In this document: piece after piece, positions 16,280-21,590 of the stretch
How positions within the stretch are numbered: the first letter of the stretch is position 1
Layout of the letters: each line of letters begins with the position of its first letter
Assembly: GCA_045650185.1 (NCBI GenBank)
Contig: JAZRQY010000009.1
Location: forward strand, 1 to 21,590
Reading direction: 5' to 3'
DNA: 21,590 bases
Source: Scatosoma sp045650185
GTDB taxonomy: Bacteria > Bacillota > Clostridia > Christensenellales > Borkfalkiaceae
The notes under the pieces: model-generated
Told to the model about the DNA's origin: nothing
The model's input: only the letters and a program-made list of their open reading frames with translations
Databases searched by the model: none
Translations under genes and position numbers: made by a program

Positions 16280-16558
16280 ATAGCCGTTTCAAACCGAATG
16301 GAACCAGGTTTGACGGCGGAAAATCCCCAAAACGTGCAGGATTTCCGCTTGCAATACGGACGGTATTCCCGCGCGAAAATCCTTTCGTTTAAGGTCTTTT
16401 ACGCTCGTAAAAACTGCGTAGCACCTTAAAACGGTGATTTTGCGATGGATTTGGGCGGTGGCGACCGCCGCCGTATCGACATACTGCAAGGGCGACAGCG
16501 TCCTAATACGCGAAAAATAACATTTTAAGGCTGGTTCAATTTGGTTTGAAACGGCTAT
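16280..16558 (+). ncRNA. Structured 279-nt leader RNA or palindromic element before spoIIAA
   Basis: The ends pair over 28 positions (16280-16307 with 16531-16558): 26 Watson-Crick pairs, one G-U and one G-A mismatch. Inside, further helices can form in compatible order: 16316-16326 with 16339-16348; 16349-16359 with 16471-16476 and 16485-16489 across an 8-nt bulge; 16372-16381 with 16436-16444; 16386-16395 with 16423-16433; 16397-16402 with 16407-16412; 16454-16459 with 16464-16469; 16498-16501 with 16508-16511. There is no meaningful ORF. The 3' arm stops one base before the AGGAG of spoIIAA. I see no hallmark of RNase P RNA, tmRNA, 6S, SRP RNA or a retron. A miniature inverted-repeat insertion is the main alternative. 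Confidence 0.65.
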
Positions 16559-16572
16559 AGGAGAAAAACATA

Positions 16573-16884
16573 ATGCAGTTAACATTTCGTCAAGACGGTC
16601 GACAATTGACTTTTTATCTTTCAGGGGAGCTGGACGAACATGCGGCGTCTTCCGTTCGTCGGCTTGCGGACGATACGATAGACGACCGATCTTTTGTTGA
16701 TTTCGTTGTATTCGATTTATCTGAGGTTGGGTTTATGGATTCCACGGGTATCGGTTTTTTAATCGGCAGGTACAAAAAATGCAAACGGTATTCCATTCCC
16801 GTCTACATAAAAAATCCCAACCAACCTGCCGATAAAATTTTATCGATTAGTGGGGTATATACCCTCATTCCTAAAATACAGTAA
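16573..16884 (+). CDS. spoIIAA: Anti-sigma F factor antagonist SpoIIAA
   Basis: The 103-residue STAS-domain protein is first in the spoIIA operon. In the forespore, the dephosphorylated form binds SpoIIAB and releases sigma F; SpoIIAB inactivates it by phosphorylation, and SpoIIE reverses this. Visible features are SGELDEHAASSVR at 17-29 and VVFDLSEVGFMDSTGIGFLIGRYK at 45-68. The phosphorylated position (Ser58 in Bacillus subtilis, in DSSG) is Thr58 here, in DSTG. The protein is somewhat shorter than the Bacillus one (117 residues). AGGAG at 16559-16563 is nine bases before the ATG and touches the end of the leader stem. The next gene begins 13 bases after the stop. Confidence 0.93.
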   Translation: MQLTFRQDGRQLTFYLSGELDEHAASSVRRLADDTIDDRSFVDFVVFDLSEVGFMDSTGIGFLIGRYKKCKRYSIPVYIKNPNQPADKILSISGVYTLIPKIQ

Positions 16885-16897
16885 GGAGATTATGGAT

Positions 16898-17329
16898 ATG
16901 CAAAATTATATGAAGTTAGAGCTGGCGGCTCTGTCCGAAAATGAGAGCTTTGCGCGTAGCGCAGTGGCGGCGTTTGCTCTGCCACTCACCCCCTCTTTTA
17001 CCGATCTTTCCGACATCAAGACTGCGGTTTCCGAGGCGGTCACGAACTGTATCGTACACGCCTACAAAGGGGGCGAGGGGCGCATCGATATCGAATGTCG
17101 CATAGAAAAAGCCCCTCGCGGTGGGATTTTACATATCGTCATTACGGACTACGGCTGTGGTATTGAGGACGTGGAGGAGGCTATGGCTCCCTTTTTTACA
17201 ACCTCGGAGGGGGATGAACGCTCTGGTATGGGCTTTACGGTGATGCAGACGTTCAGCACCTTCTTTAAGGTGGAGAGCGAGCTTGGCAAAGGCACGCGCG
17301 TCATCATGCAAAAAGCGGTAGGCATGTAA
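16898..17329 (+). CDS. spoIIAB: Anti-sigma F factor SpoIIAB (GHKL kinase)
   Basis: The 143-residue serine/threonine kinase holds sigma F inactive and phosphorylates SpoIIAA. The start at 16898 has AAGGAG nine bases upstream and gives MQNYMKLELAALSENESFAR, collinear with the Bacillus protein; ATG 16892 would leave only three bases. The ATP-binding GHKL motifs are present: N-box SEAVTNCIVHAY with Glu46 and Asn50, G1 DYGCGI, and G2 ERSGMGFTVM. Arg20, a residue at the partner-binding surface in Bacillus, is kept. Gene order between the antagonist and sigma F supports the assignment. Confidence 0.95.
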   Translation: MQNYMKLELAALSENESFARSAVAAFALPLTPSFTDLSDIKTAVSEAVTNCIVHAYKGGEGRIDIECRIEKAPRGGILHIVITDYGCGIEDVEEAMAPFFTTSEGDERSGMGFTVMQTFSTFFKVESELGKGTRVIMQKAVGM

Positions 17330-17357
17330 AAACCAAATCGGTATTTTGCGAGTGAAT

Positions 17358-18083
17358 ATGTTGGTATATGATGAGATGCTTGCGCTCATACGGCAGGCAA
17401 AAACGGGGGATGATCGGGCAAAGGAGCGTCTGCTTTCCGAAAACGTCTCCCTCATTAAATGTATCGTAAAGCGGTACTTAAACAAGGGTGTGGAATACGA
17501 TGACCTCTTTCAGCTTGCGTCGCTTGGATTTTTAAAGGCGATTACGGGGTTTGACGAAAGCTTTGGTGTGCGCTTTTCTACCTACGCCGTGCCGATGATT
17601 GCAGGGGAGATTAAGCGATTTATGCGTGATGACGGCTCGGTGAAGGTATCAAGGTCGCTAAAGCAAACGGCAAAGGAAATGAACGCCTACATTGAAAAGC
17701 GAACGCTGGAAGATGGAAAACAGCCCTCTGTGTCCGAGGTGGCTACTCACTTTGGAATGGAGGAAAGTGAGGCGGTGTTCGTTTTGGGTTCGTCGAAGAT
17801 GCCGATATCCATCTACGCCGGGTCGGAATATAAGGACGGGAAGGAACGGGAGCTGATAGAGGTACTGCCTGCGCTTGATATGCAGGAAAGTATGATAGAC
17901 AGCCTCGTTCTAAAAGGCGCGATAGACGAACTGCCCGAACGTGAACGCAAAATTATCATTCTTCGGTATTATCGGGATATGACGCAGAGCGAGGTTGCCA
18001 AGAAAATCGGGGTCAGTCAAGTACAGGTATCTCGTCTGGAAAACAAAATCATCAAAAGCTTTCGTGAAAAATTAAGCGGTTAA
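17358..18083 (+). CDS. sigF: RNA polymerase sporulation sigma factor SigF
   Basis: The 241-residue sigma-70 family factor directs early forespore transcription. Region 2 shows YDDLFQLASLGFLKAITGFDESFGVRFSTYAVPMIAGEIKRFMRDDGSVKVSR, very close to SigF/SigG of spore formers. Region 3 follows, and region 4 ends with the helix-turn-helix MTQSEVAKKIGVSQVQVSRLE. Being third after spoIIAA and spoIIAB distinguishes it from SigG. The start is uncertain: ATG 17358 gives a natural N-terminus, but no clear Shine-Dalgarno precedes it, and GTG 17352 or TTG 17346 are in frame. It lies 28 bases after spoIIAB. A terminator begins within the final codons. Confidence 0.95.
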   Translation: MLVYDEMLALIRQAKTGDDRAKERLLSENVSLIKCIVKRYLNKGVEYDDLFQLASLGFLKAITGFDESFGVRFSTYAVPMIAGEIKRFMRDDGSVKVSRSLKQTAKEMNAYIEKRTLEDGKQPSVSEVATHFGMEESEAVFVLGSSKMPISIYAGSEYKDGKERELIEVLPALDMQESMIDSLVLKGAIDELPERERKIIILRYYRDMTQSEVAKKIGVSQVQVSRLENKIIKSFREKLSG

Positions 18084-18113
18084 AAGAAATATCTTTCTTT
18101 TCCGCTTTTTTTC
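18075..18113 (+). terminator. Terminator of the spoIIA operon
   Basis: AGCGG/CCGCT (18075-18079, 18102-18106) stacks on AAAAGAAA/TTTCTTTT (18082-18089, 18094-18101) with a two-base bulge and loop TATC. A run of seven T residues follows. It overlaps the sigF stop codon and reaches the -35 of the next promoter. Confidence 0.88.
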
Positions 18114-18142
18114 TTGCCTTTTGTCTGTGCATTTGCTATAAT
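18114..18142 (+). promoter_or_regulatory. Sigma-A promoter giving a leaderless CPBP mRNA
   Basis: The -35 is TTGCCT (18114-18119), the spacer is 17 bases and the -10 is a perfect TATAAT (18137-18142). Only six bases separate the -10 from the ATG at 18149, so transcription should begin at or next to the start codon. Confidence 0.75.
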
Positions 18143-18148
18143 GAGCGT

Positions 18149-19063
18149 ATGAAAAACACGAACAGAGAACAACCGAATTTATTGGAAAGCTTGGTCGGCG
18201 AGATAACGGAAAAGAAGGCATCGGGGCTTGCGTTTTCCCTGTCGGCGATGTTGCCATACGTCCTTGCCTTGCTGTTTGCGCTCGTAGGGGGGATTTTTGG
18301 TCTGTTTCACGAGGGGGTAGAGCAGGAGGATTGGTATCTTTACGTAGGCTATCTTCTGTCGCAAAGCTCGTTTGCAATCGTGGCGGTGTTGTTTTTCCGT
18401 CTTATAAAAACTCCGTTGAAATCGGTGATTGGGAAGCCTACCGTTTGGGACTTTGTGTTGGCGCTGATCGTGCAATTCGGGCTGTTTTCCCTCTCAAGCG
18501 TAAACGCGTGGTTTACGATATGGCTGGAGGGGCTTGGTCTGAAGGTAACTCCTCCTCAGATTCCGTCGATGGACGGCTGGGGCTTTGTATGGGTAATGCT
18601 GGTGATTGCCGTTCTGCCTGCGATTTTTGAGGAGCTGTTTTTCCGAGGGGTGCTCTTGCGTGGGCTTAGGGGACTTCCCGTATGGGCGGCGGCGCTGATT
18701 TGCGGCGCGCTCTTTTCCCTCTTTCATCAAAACCCTGCCCAGACCTTGTATCAATTTTTCTGCGGCGTAGCGTTTGCGCTGCTGGCGATACGCTCGGGTA
18801 GTATTTTGCCCACCGTTGTGGCGCATTTCTGCAACAACGCCTTCGTGCTTTGCGTGGAGAAGTTTAAGTGGCAGACGGATATGTTGCCGATTCTGATTGC
18901 CTCGGCAATCTGCCTTGTGGCGTCCGTGGCGTATCTTGTTGTGTATGCTGTGAAGGGCAGAAACGAGGAAGAAAAATCGGATGCAAAAGGATTTTTCCTC
19001 TGCGCCTCGGCTGGCGTCTTCGTTTGCGTGGTCGGTTGGATATCGGGGTTGTTTGGGGGCTGA
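18149..19063 (+). CDS. CPBP (CAAX/Abi) family intramembrane metalloprotease
   Basis: The 304-residue multi-pass membrane protein has about eight hydrophobic segments. The three CPBP motifs are Glu161-Glu162-LFF-Arg166 (FEELFFRGVLLRGL), His193 in SLFHQNP, and His226-FCN-Asn230. These residues form the metal-dependent active site of Rce1-like intramembrane glutamyl proteases. In bacteria the family has roles ranging from lipoprotein or prenyl-protein processing to bacteriocin self-immunity; none can be chosen here. No Shine-Dalgarno precedes the ATG, and the promoter implies a leaderless message. The next in-frame Met, residue 34, would cut into the first membrane segment. The rlmH start follows the stop by one base. 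Confidence 0.9.
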   Translation: MKNTNREQPNLLESLVGEITEKKASGLAFSLSAMLPYVLALLFALVGGIFGLFHEGVEQEDWYLYVGYLLSQSSFAIVAVLFFRLIKTPLKSVIGKPTVWDFVLALIVQFGLFSLSSVNAWFTIWLEGLGLKVTPPQIPSMDGWGFVWVMLVIAVLPAIFEELFFRGVLLRGLRGLPVWAAALICGALFSLFHQNPAQTLYQFFCGVAFALLAIRSGSILPTVVAHFCNNAFVLCVEKFKWQTDMLPILIASAICLVASVAYLVVYAVKGRNEEEKSDAKGFFLCASAGVFVCVVGWISGLFGG

Positions 19064-19064
19064 T

Positions 19065-19502
19065 ATGCAAAAGGTTAATTTTGTAGTCGTTGGAAAAATC
19101 AAAGAGAGCTTTTACCGTGAGGCGGTGGCGGAATACGCAAAGCGTATTTCCCGTTTTGCAAAGGTGGAAATTAAAGAGCTTGCAGAGGGAGCAAATCCGG
19201 AAGCAGAGGCGGATGATATTCTGCGTGCCTGCAAGGGGTACGTAATCGCTTTGGCGGTGGAGGGTGAGAAACTTTCCAGCGAAAAGTTGGCGGCAAAGAT
19301 GAAGACCTTGACGGATAGCGGAAAGGAGCTGACCTTTGTCATCGGCTCTTCCTGCGGACTTTCCGCCCGTGTTAAGCAAGCGGCAGATTATCGGCTCTCC
19401 TTTTCGGATATGACCTTTCCGCACCAGCTGATGCGTGTCATTTTAGCCGAGCAGGTCTATCGTGCGTTTATGATCAACGCAGGCTCTACCTATCACAAAT
19501 AA
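19065..19502 (+). CDS. rlmH: 23S rRNA (pseudouridine1915-N3)-methyltransferase RlmH
   Basis: The 145-residue SPOUT-class enzyme methylates pseudouridine 1915 in helix 69 of 23S rRNA using SAM. The start MQKVNFVVVGKIKESFYREAVAEYAKRI matches the family N-terminus; a longer ORF from 18981 runs inside the protease gene and is not used. The C-terminal knot is intact: LTFVIGSSCGLS, then YRLSFSDMTFPHQLMRVILAEQVYRAFMI and the terminal YHK. It is about 14 residues shorter than the usual 159, with the difference in the middle (around EGANPEAEADDIL). Only one base separates it from the protease stop, so it is probably co-transcribed. The Shine-Dalgarno is weak (GGGGG at 19055-19059). Confidence 0.95.
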   Translation: MQKVNFVVVGKIKESFYREAVAEYAKRISRFAKVEIKELAEGANPEAEADDILRACKGYVIALAVEGEKLSSEKLAAKMKTLTDSGKELTFVIGSSCGLSARVKQAADYRLSFSDMTFPHQLMRVILAEQVYRAFMINAGSTYHK

Positions 19503-19526
19503 GAAAGAAACGGCATACTATGCCGT

Positions 19527-20393
19527 GTGGATATTTATCGGGAAATCAGCCGCTTTTACGGCGGAATAAAAACGGAAAAACGGATTATAGGCACAAGCCT
19601 GCTTGGGCGCAATCTATATGCAATTAAGCTTGGGGAAGGCAGTCCTACGGGGATTGCAGTCTACGGGATACACGGCAGAGAGTGGTTGACGGCTCGCCTT
19701 GCAAAGGCCCATTTTTCAGACGGACAAAAGCAGGGCGTCATAGGTAGTATTTGGTTGATACCGCTTGCCAACCCGGACGGAGCTTTGCTATCGCAAAAGG
19801 GATTGTCTGCGGTAGAGGGTAGTTCTCACCTTCGGTTTTTATCGGGGTATAACAGCGACCAACTAAGGCTGTGGAAAGCCAACGCCCGTGGTGTAGACCT
19901 CAATGTGAATTTTGATGCGGAATGGGGACAAGGCGTGCGCAACGTCCGCAGGGCTGGCGCAGAAAACTATATCGGGGAGCGACCTTTTTCTGAGCCTGAA
20001 ACTTTGGCGTTAAAACGCTTTACTGAAGAAATTTCGCCCGATTACACGGTCAGTTTTCACACGAAGGGCGAGGAGATTTACTGGTATTTCGGGCAATCGA
20101 CTTTCGATGCGGAGAGGGATTTTCGCATCGGGCAAGCGCTGTCTATGGTGACGGGCTATCCGTTGCGATTGGCGCGCGGAAGCGTCGGTGGATACAAGGA
20201 CTGGTGTATCTCCGTTTTAAAAATTCCTTCCTACACGATAGAGGTAGGGTCGGATGATTTTTCGCATCCCTTGAAAGGGACGGCGTTTTCGAATATTTAT
20301 CAACATTGTGGCGGCGTATTATACACGCTGTCGGCGGCGGTACGAAATGAGAAAATTAACGAGAGAAGAAAAATTTATGCGCCGAGCAATTGA
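19527..20393 (+). CDS. M14-family zinc peptidase, possible murein-peptide peptidase
   Basis: The 288-residue cytoplasmic protein (no signal peptide) has a carboxypeptidase A-like fold signature. Zinc ligands are His49 and Glu52 in GIHGREW and His178 in VSFHTKG; the catalytic Glu is Glu239 in YTIEVGS. NPDG lies in between. The segment LWKANARGVDLNVNF replaces the two arginines of classic carboxypeptidases (W-R and N-R) with Lys and Val. That pattern recalls M14C enzymes, which cleave the gamma-D-Glu-diaminopimelate bond in cell-wall peptides. A role in peptidoglycan recycling or sporulation is inference. The start is a GTG without a clear ribosome site; a small CGGCA/TGCCG hairpin (19511-19525) abuts it. 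The end overlaps tadA by 47 bases. Confidence 0.82.
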   Translation: MDIYREISRFYGGIKTEKRIIGTSLLGRNLYAIKLGEGSPTGIAVYGIHGREWLTARLAKAHFSDGQKQGVIGSIWLIPLANPDGALLSQKGLSAVEGSSHLRFLSGYNSDQLRLWKANARGVDLNVNFDAEWGQGVRNVRRAGAENYIGERPFSEPETLALKRFTEEISPDYTVSFHTKGEEIYWYFGQSTFDAERDFRIGQALSMVTGYPLRLARGSVGGYKDWCISVLKIPSYTIEVGSDDFSHPLKGTAFSNIYQHCGGVLYTLSAAVRNEKINERRKIYAPSN

Positions 20394-20874
20394 GGCGGCA
20401 AAGCGTGGCTTGAAACAGGGGGAAGTTCCTATTGGGGCGGTGATTGTCTACGAGGATAAGGTGGTTGCCAGCGGCTATAATCGTCGCGCAAAATTGCAAC
20501 TTGCATCGGCGCACGCAGAGATGATGGCGATTGATAGGGCTTGCAAAAAATTCCATTCTTGGCGGTTGCCGGAGGGGTGCGAGCTGTACGTCACCTTAGA
20601 GCCTTGCCCTATGTGTATGGGCGCGTCGCTCAACGCTCGGGTGGACAAGCTGTACTTTGGCGCTTACGAACAAAAGGGGCGTTCGCTGACGAAGGAGCTT
20701 GCAGACGCGAATCTCTTAAACCACAAAACGGAGGTCGTTGGTGGCGTTTTGGAGCAGGAATGTTCGGCTGTGCTCACCGACTTTTTCGTTTCGATGCGCC
20801 AAAAAGCGAAGGAAGAAAAGGAAAAGCGCAAGGCGTTAGAGGCGCAAACGGAAGAAACGGGGGAAAATCTATAA
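20347..20874 (+). CDS. tadA: tRNA-specific adenosine deaminase TadA
   Basis: The 175-residue zinc enzyme deaminates A34 to inosine in the tRNA anticodon. Zinc and proton-shuttle residues are visible in His56-Ala-Glu58 (SAHAEMMAI) and in PCPMC with Cys87 and Cys90; EVPIGAVIVYEDKVVASGYNRR and LNHKTEVVGGVLEQECSAVL are also typical. ATG 20347 gives MRKLTREEKFMRRAIEAAKRG, the usual distance to the conserved FMRxAI helix. An upstream in-frame ATG (20308) gives an unrelated basic extension, and no strong Shine-Dalgarno marks any of the starts. The last 25 residues are a charged Lys/Glu tail. It overlaps the peptidase end by 47 bases, implying co-transcription. Confidence 0.94.
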   Translation: MRKLTREEKFMRRAIEAAKRGLKQGEVPIGAVIVYEDKVVASGYNRRAKLQLASAHAEMMAIDRACKKFHSWRLPEGCELYVTLEPCPMCMGASLNARVDKLYFGAYEQKGRSLTKELADANLLNHKTEVVGGVLEQECSAVLTDFFVSMRQKAKEEKEKRKALEAQTEETGENL

Positions 20875-20903
20875 GATTTTTCAAAGAAAGTTCTTCAATT
20901 CCC

Positions 20904-20933
20904 TTGACGAAATCAGGGGAAATAGGGTATTAT
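20904..20933 (+). promoter_or_regulatory. Sigma-A promoter of prs
   Basis: The -35 is TTGACG (20904-20909), the spacer is 18 bases and the -10 is TATTAT (20928-20933). A leader of about 130 bases follows; it has a short GCGGA/TCCGC hairpin near its start but no recognised riboswitch. Confidence 0.75.
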
Positions 20934-21070
20934 AGAAATAGGGAAAACATCACTTGGTAAGGGGAAGCGGAGTTGGGTTTGTTCCGCGTAAGTTACGAAA
21001 GAAAAATACGCAAGGCGCGCGGGAAAGCGGCGTTGCGAAAAAAATACAATGCAAGGATGGTTTTTTACAC

Positions 21071-21417
21071 ATGATTACGCACGGTAACGAAATCAAGTTG
21101 TTTTGCGGCAATTCCAACCGCTCTTTGGCGGAAGCGATTGCAAAGAAGCTCAATACCGAGCTTGGGGAAATCGAAGTGGCTACCTTCTCCGACGGAGAGA
21201 TTAACGTACATATTGCGGAAACGGTACGCGGTAGGGATTTGTTCATCATTCAATCCACTTGCGCGCCCGTCAACGACAACCTGATGGAGCTGTTGATTAT
21301 GATCGACGCTGCAAAGCGCGCGTCTGCAGGTCGTATCACGGCGGTTGTTCCTTATTTTGGGTATGCGCGTCAGGATAGAAAGGCTCGCTCTCGTGATCCC
21401 ATCACTGCAAAGCTTGT
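21071..21417 (+). CDS. prs: Ribose-phosphate pyrophosphokinase (PRPP synthase), 3'-truncated by adapter
   Basis: About 115 residues of the N-terminal third are present; the family is usually about 315-320 residues. Prs makes PRPP from ribose 5-phosphate and ATP, feeding purine, pyrimidine, NAD, His and Trp synthesis. Visible signatures are LFCGNSNRSLAEAIAKKL, VATFSDGEINVHIAETVRGRDLFIIQSTCAPVNDNLMELLIMIDAAKRASAGRITAVVPYFGYARQDRK and RDPITAKLV. AAGGAT at 21053-21058 lies 12 bases before the ATG. The frame stays open beyond 21417, but that part reads through sequencing adapter and is not protein. It has its own promoter. Confidence 0.95.
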
Positions 21418-21501
21418 AAGTCGGAGGCCAAGCGGTCTTAGGAAGACAAGACTCACTGACAACTCCTTGGCTCACAGAACGACATGGCTACGATCCGACT
21501 T
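21418..21501. other. Sequencing adapter and barcode (MGI/BGI type), assembly artefact
   Basis: Bases 21418-21449 match the MGI/BGISEQ read-1 adapter as I remember it (begins AAGTCGGAGGCCAAGCGG). Bases 21460-21501 match the reverse complement of the read-2 adapter (ends GGCTACGATCCGACTT). The ten bases between (21450-21459, GACTCACTGA) have the length and position of a sample barcode. None of this is genomic. Confidence 0.95.
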
Positions 21502-21590
21502 GGTCGTATTACGGCGGTTGTTCCTTATTTTGGGTATGCGCGTCAGGATAGAAAGGCTCGCTCTCGTGATCCCATCACTGCAAAGCTTGT
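21502..21590 (+). repeat. Duplicate of 21329-21417 beyond the adapter, artefact
   Basis: These 89 bases repeat 21329-21417 with one difference (T at 21510 for C at 21337, a silent Ile codon change). An insert-adapter-barcode-adapter-insert order is what reading around a small circularised library molecule would give. It should be trimmed. Confidence 0.95.

Noticed and set aside
16280..16558. Retron RNA or CRISPR-associated RNA
   Set aside because: No reverse transcriptase or Cas gene is nearby; the gene that follows is spoIIAA. The long end pairing alone is not enough.
18981..19064. N-terminal extension of RlmH
   Set aside because: It lies inside the protease gene; ATG 19065 starts at the conserved first strand of RlmH.
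20875..21070. SRP RNA or PRPP riboswitch between tadA and prs
   Set aside because: tadA is followed by SRP RNA in Bacillus, but the GGAAG-type apical loop and other hallmarks are absent; no riboswitch core was recognised.
21418..21590. A prs variant with a novel C-terminus, or an insertion with direct repeats (target duplication)
   Set aside because: The inserted 84 bases are adapter and barcode, and the direct repeat is the same library insert read twice.

Overview
The window looks like one complete metagenomic contig from an endospore-forming Bacillota (Clostridia-type) bacterium. The evidence is a full spoIIA operon (spoIIAA-spoIIAB-sigF), Gram-positive style promoters, Shine-Dalgarno sites and T-tailed terminators, and Gram-positive-like tRNAs. 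The left edge cuts through near-identical coding repeats, a usual place for an assembly to break. The right edge ends in sequencing adapter, so the last ~170 bases are not genomic. Species-level identity cannot be read from the sequence.

Layout. (1) 1-5896: the 3' part of a giant secreted or surface protein made of alternating Ig-like (MBG/YDG-type) modules, with a beta-rich C-terminal domain. (2) 5897-6600: its terminator, a tRNA-derived inverted repeat, and a minus-strand tRNA operon (fMet, Met, Glu) with its own promoter. (3) 6687-8359: a class I methyltransferase overlapping an RluA-type pseudouridine synthase. (4) 8397-10960: a signal-peptide protein anchored by a C-terminal membrane helix. 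(5) 10964-11801: a second RluA-type synthase. (6) 11813-14947: an ArsR/SmtB sensor with a consensus promoter and operator, a Zn/Cd-type P1B ATPase, and RdgB. (7) 14954-16173, minus strand: a YwaF-like membrane protein, then tRNA-Asp and tRNA-Ile2. (8) 16262-18113: the spoIIA operon, preceded by a 279-nt leader that folds on itself. (9) 18114-20874: a CPBP protease with no leader, rlmH, an M14 peptidase and tadA. (10) 20904-21417: promoter and truncated prs, then adapter.

How the genes fit together. The sensor and ATPase form a self-regulated metal efflux unit. The spoIIA genes form the partner-switching module that controls the first forespore sigma factor. RNA modification is over-represented (a methyltransferase, two RluA enzymes, RlmH, TadA and five tRNAs), but the genes sit in separate transcription units. 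The most interesting unexplained element is the structured leader at 16280-16558. Its 28-position closing stem contains 26 Watson-Crick pairs and ends directly against the spoIIAA ribosome binding site.
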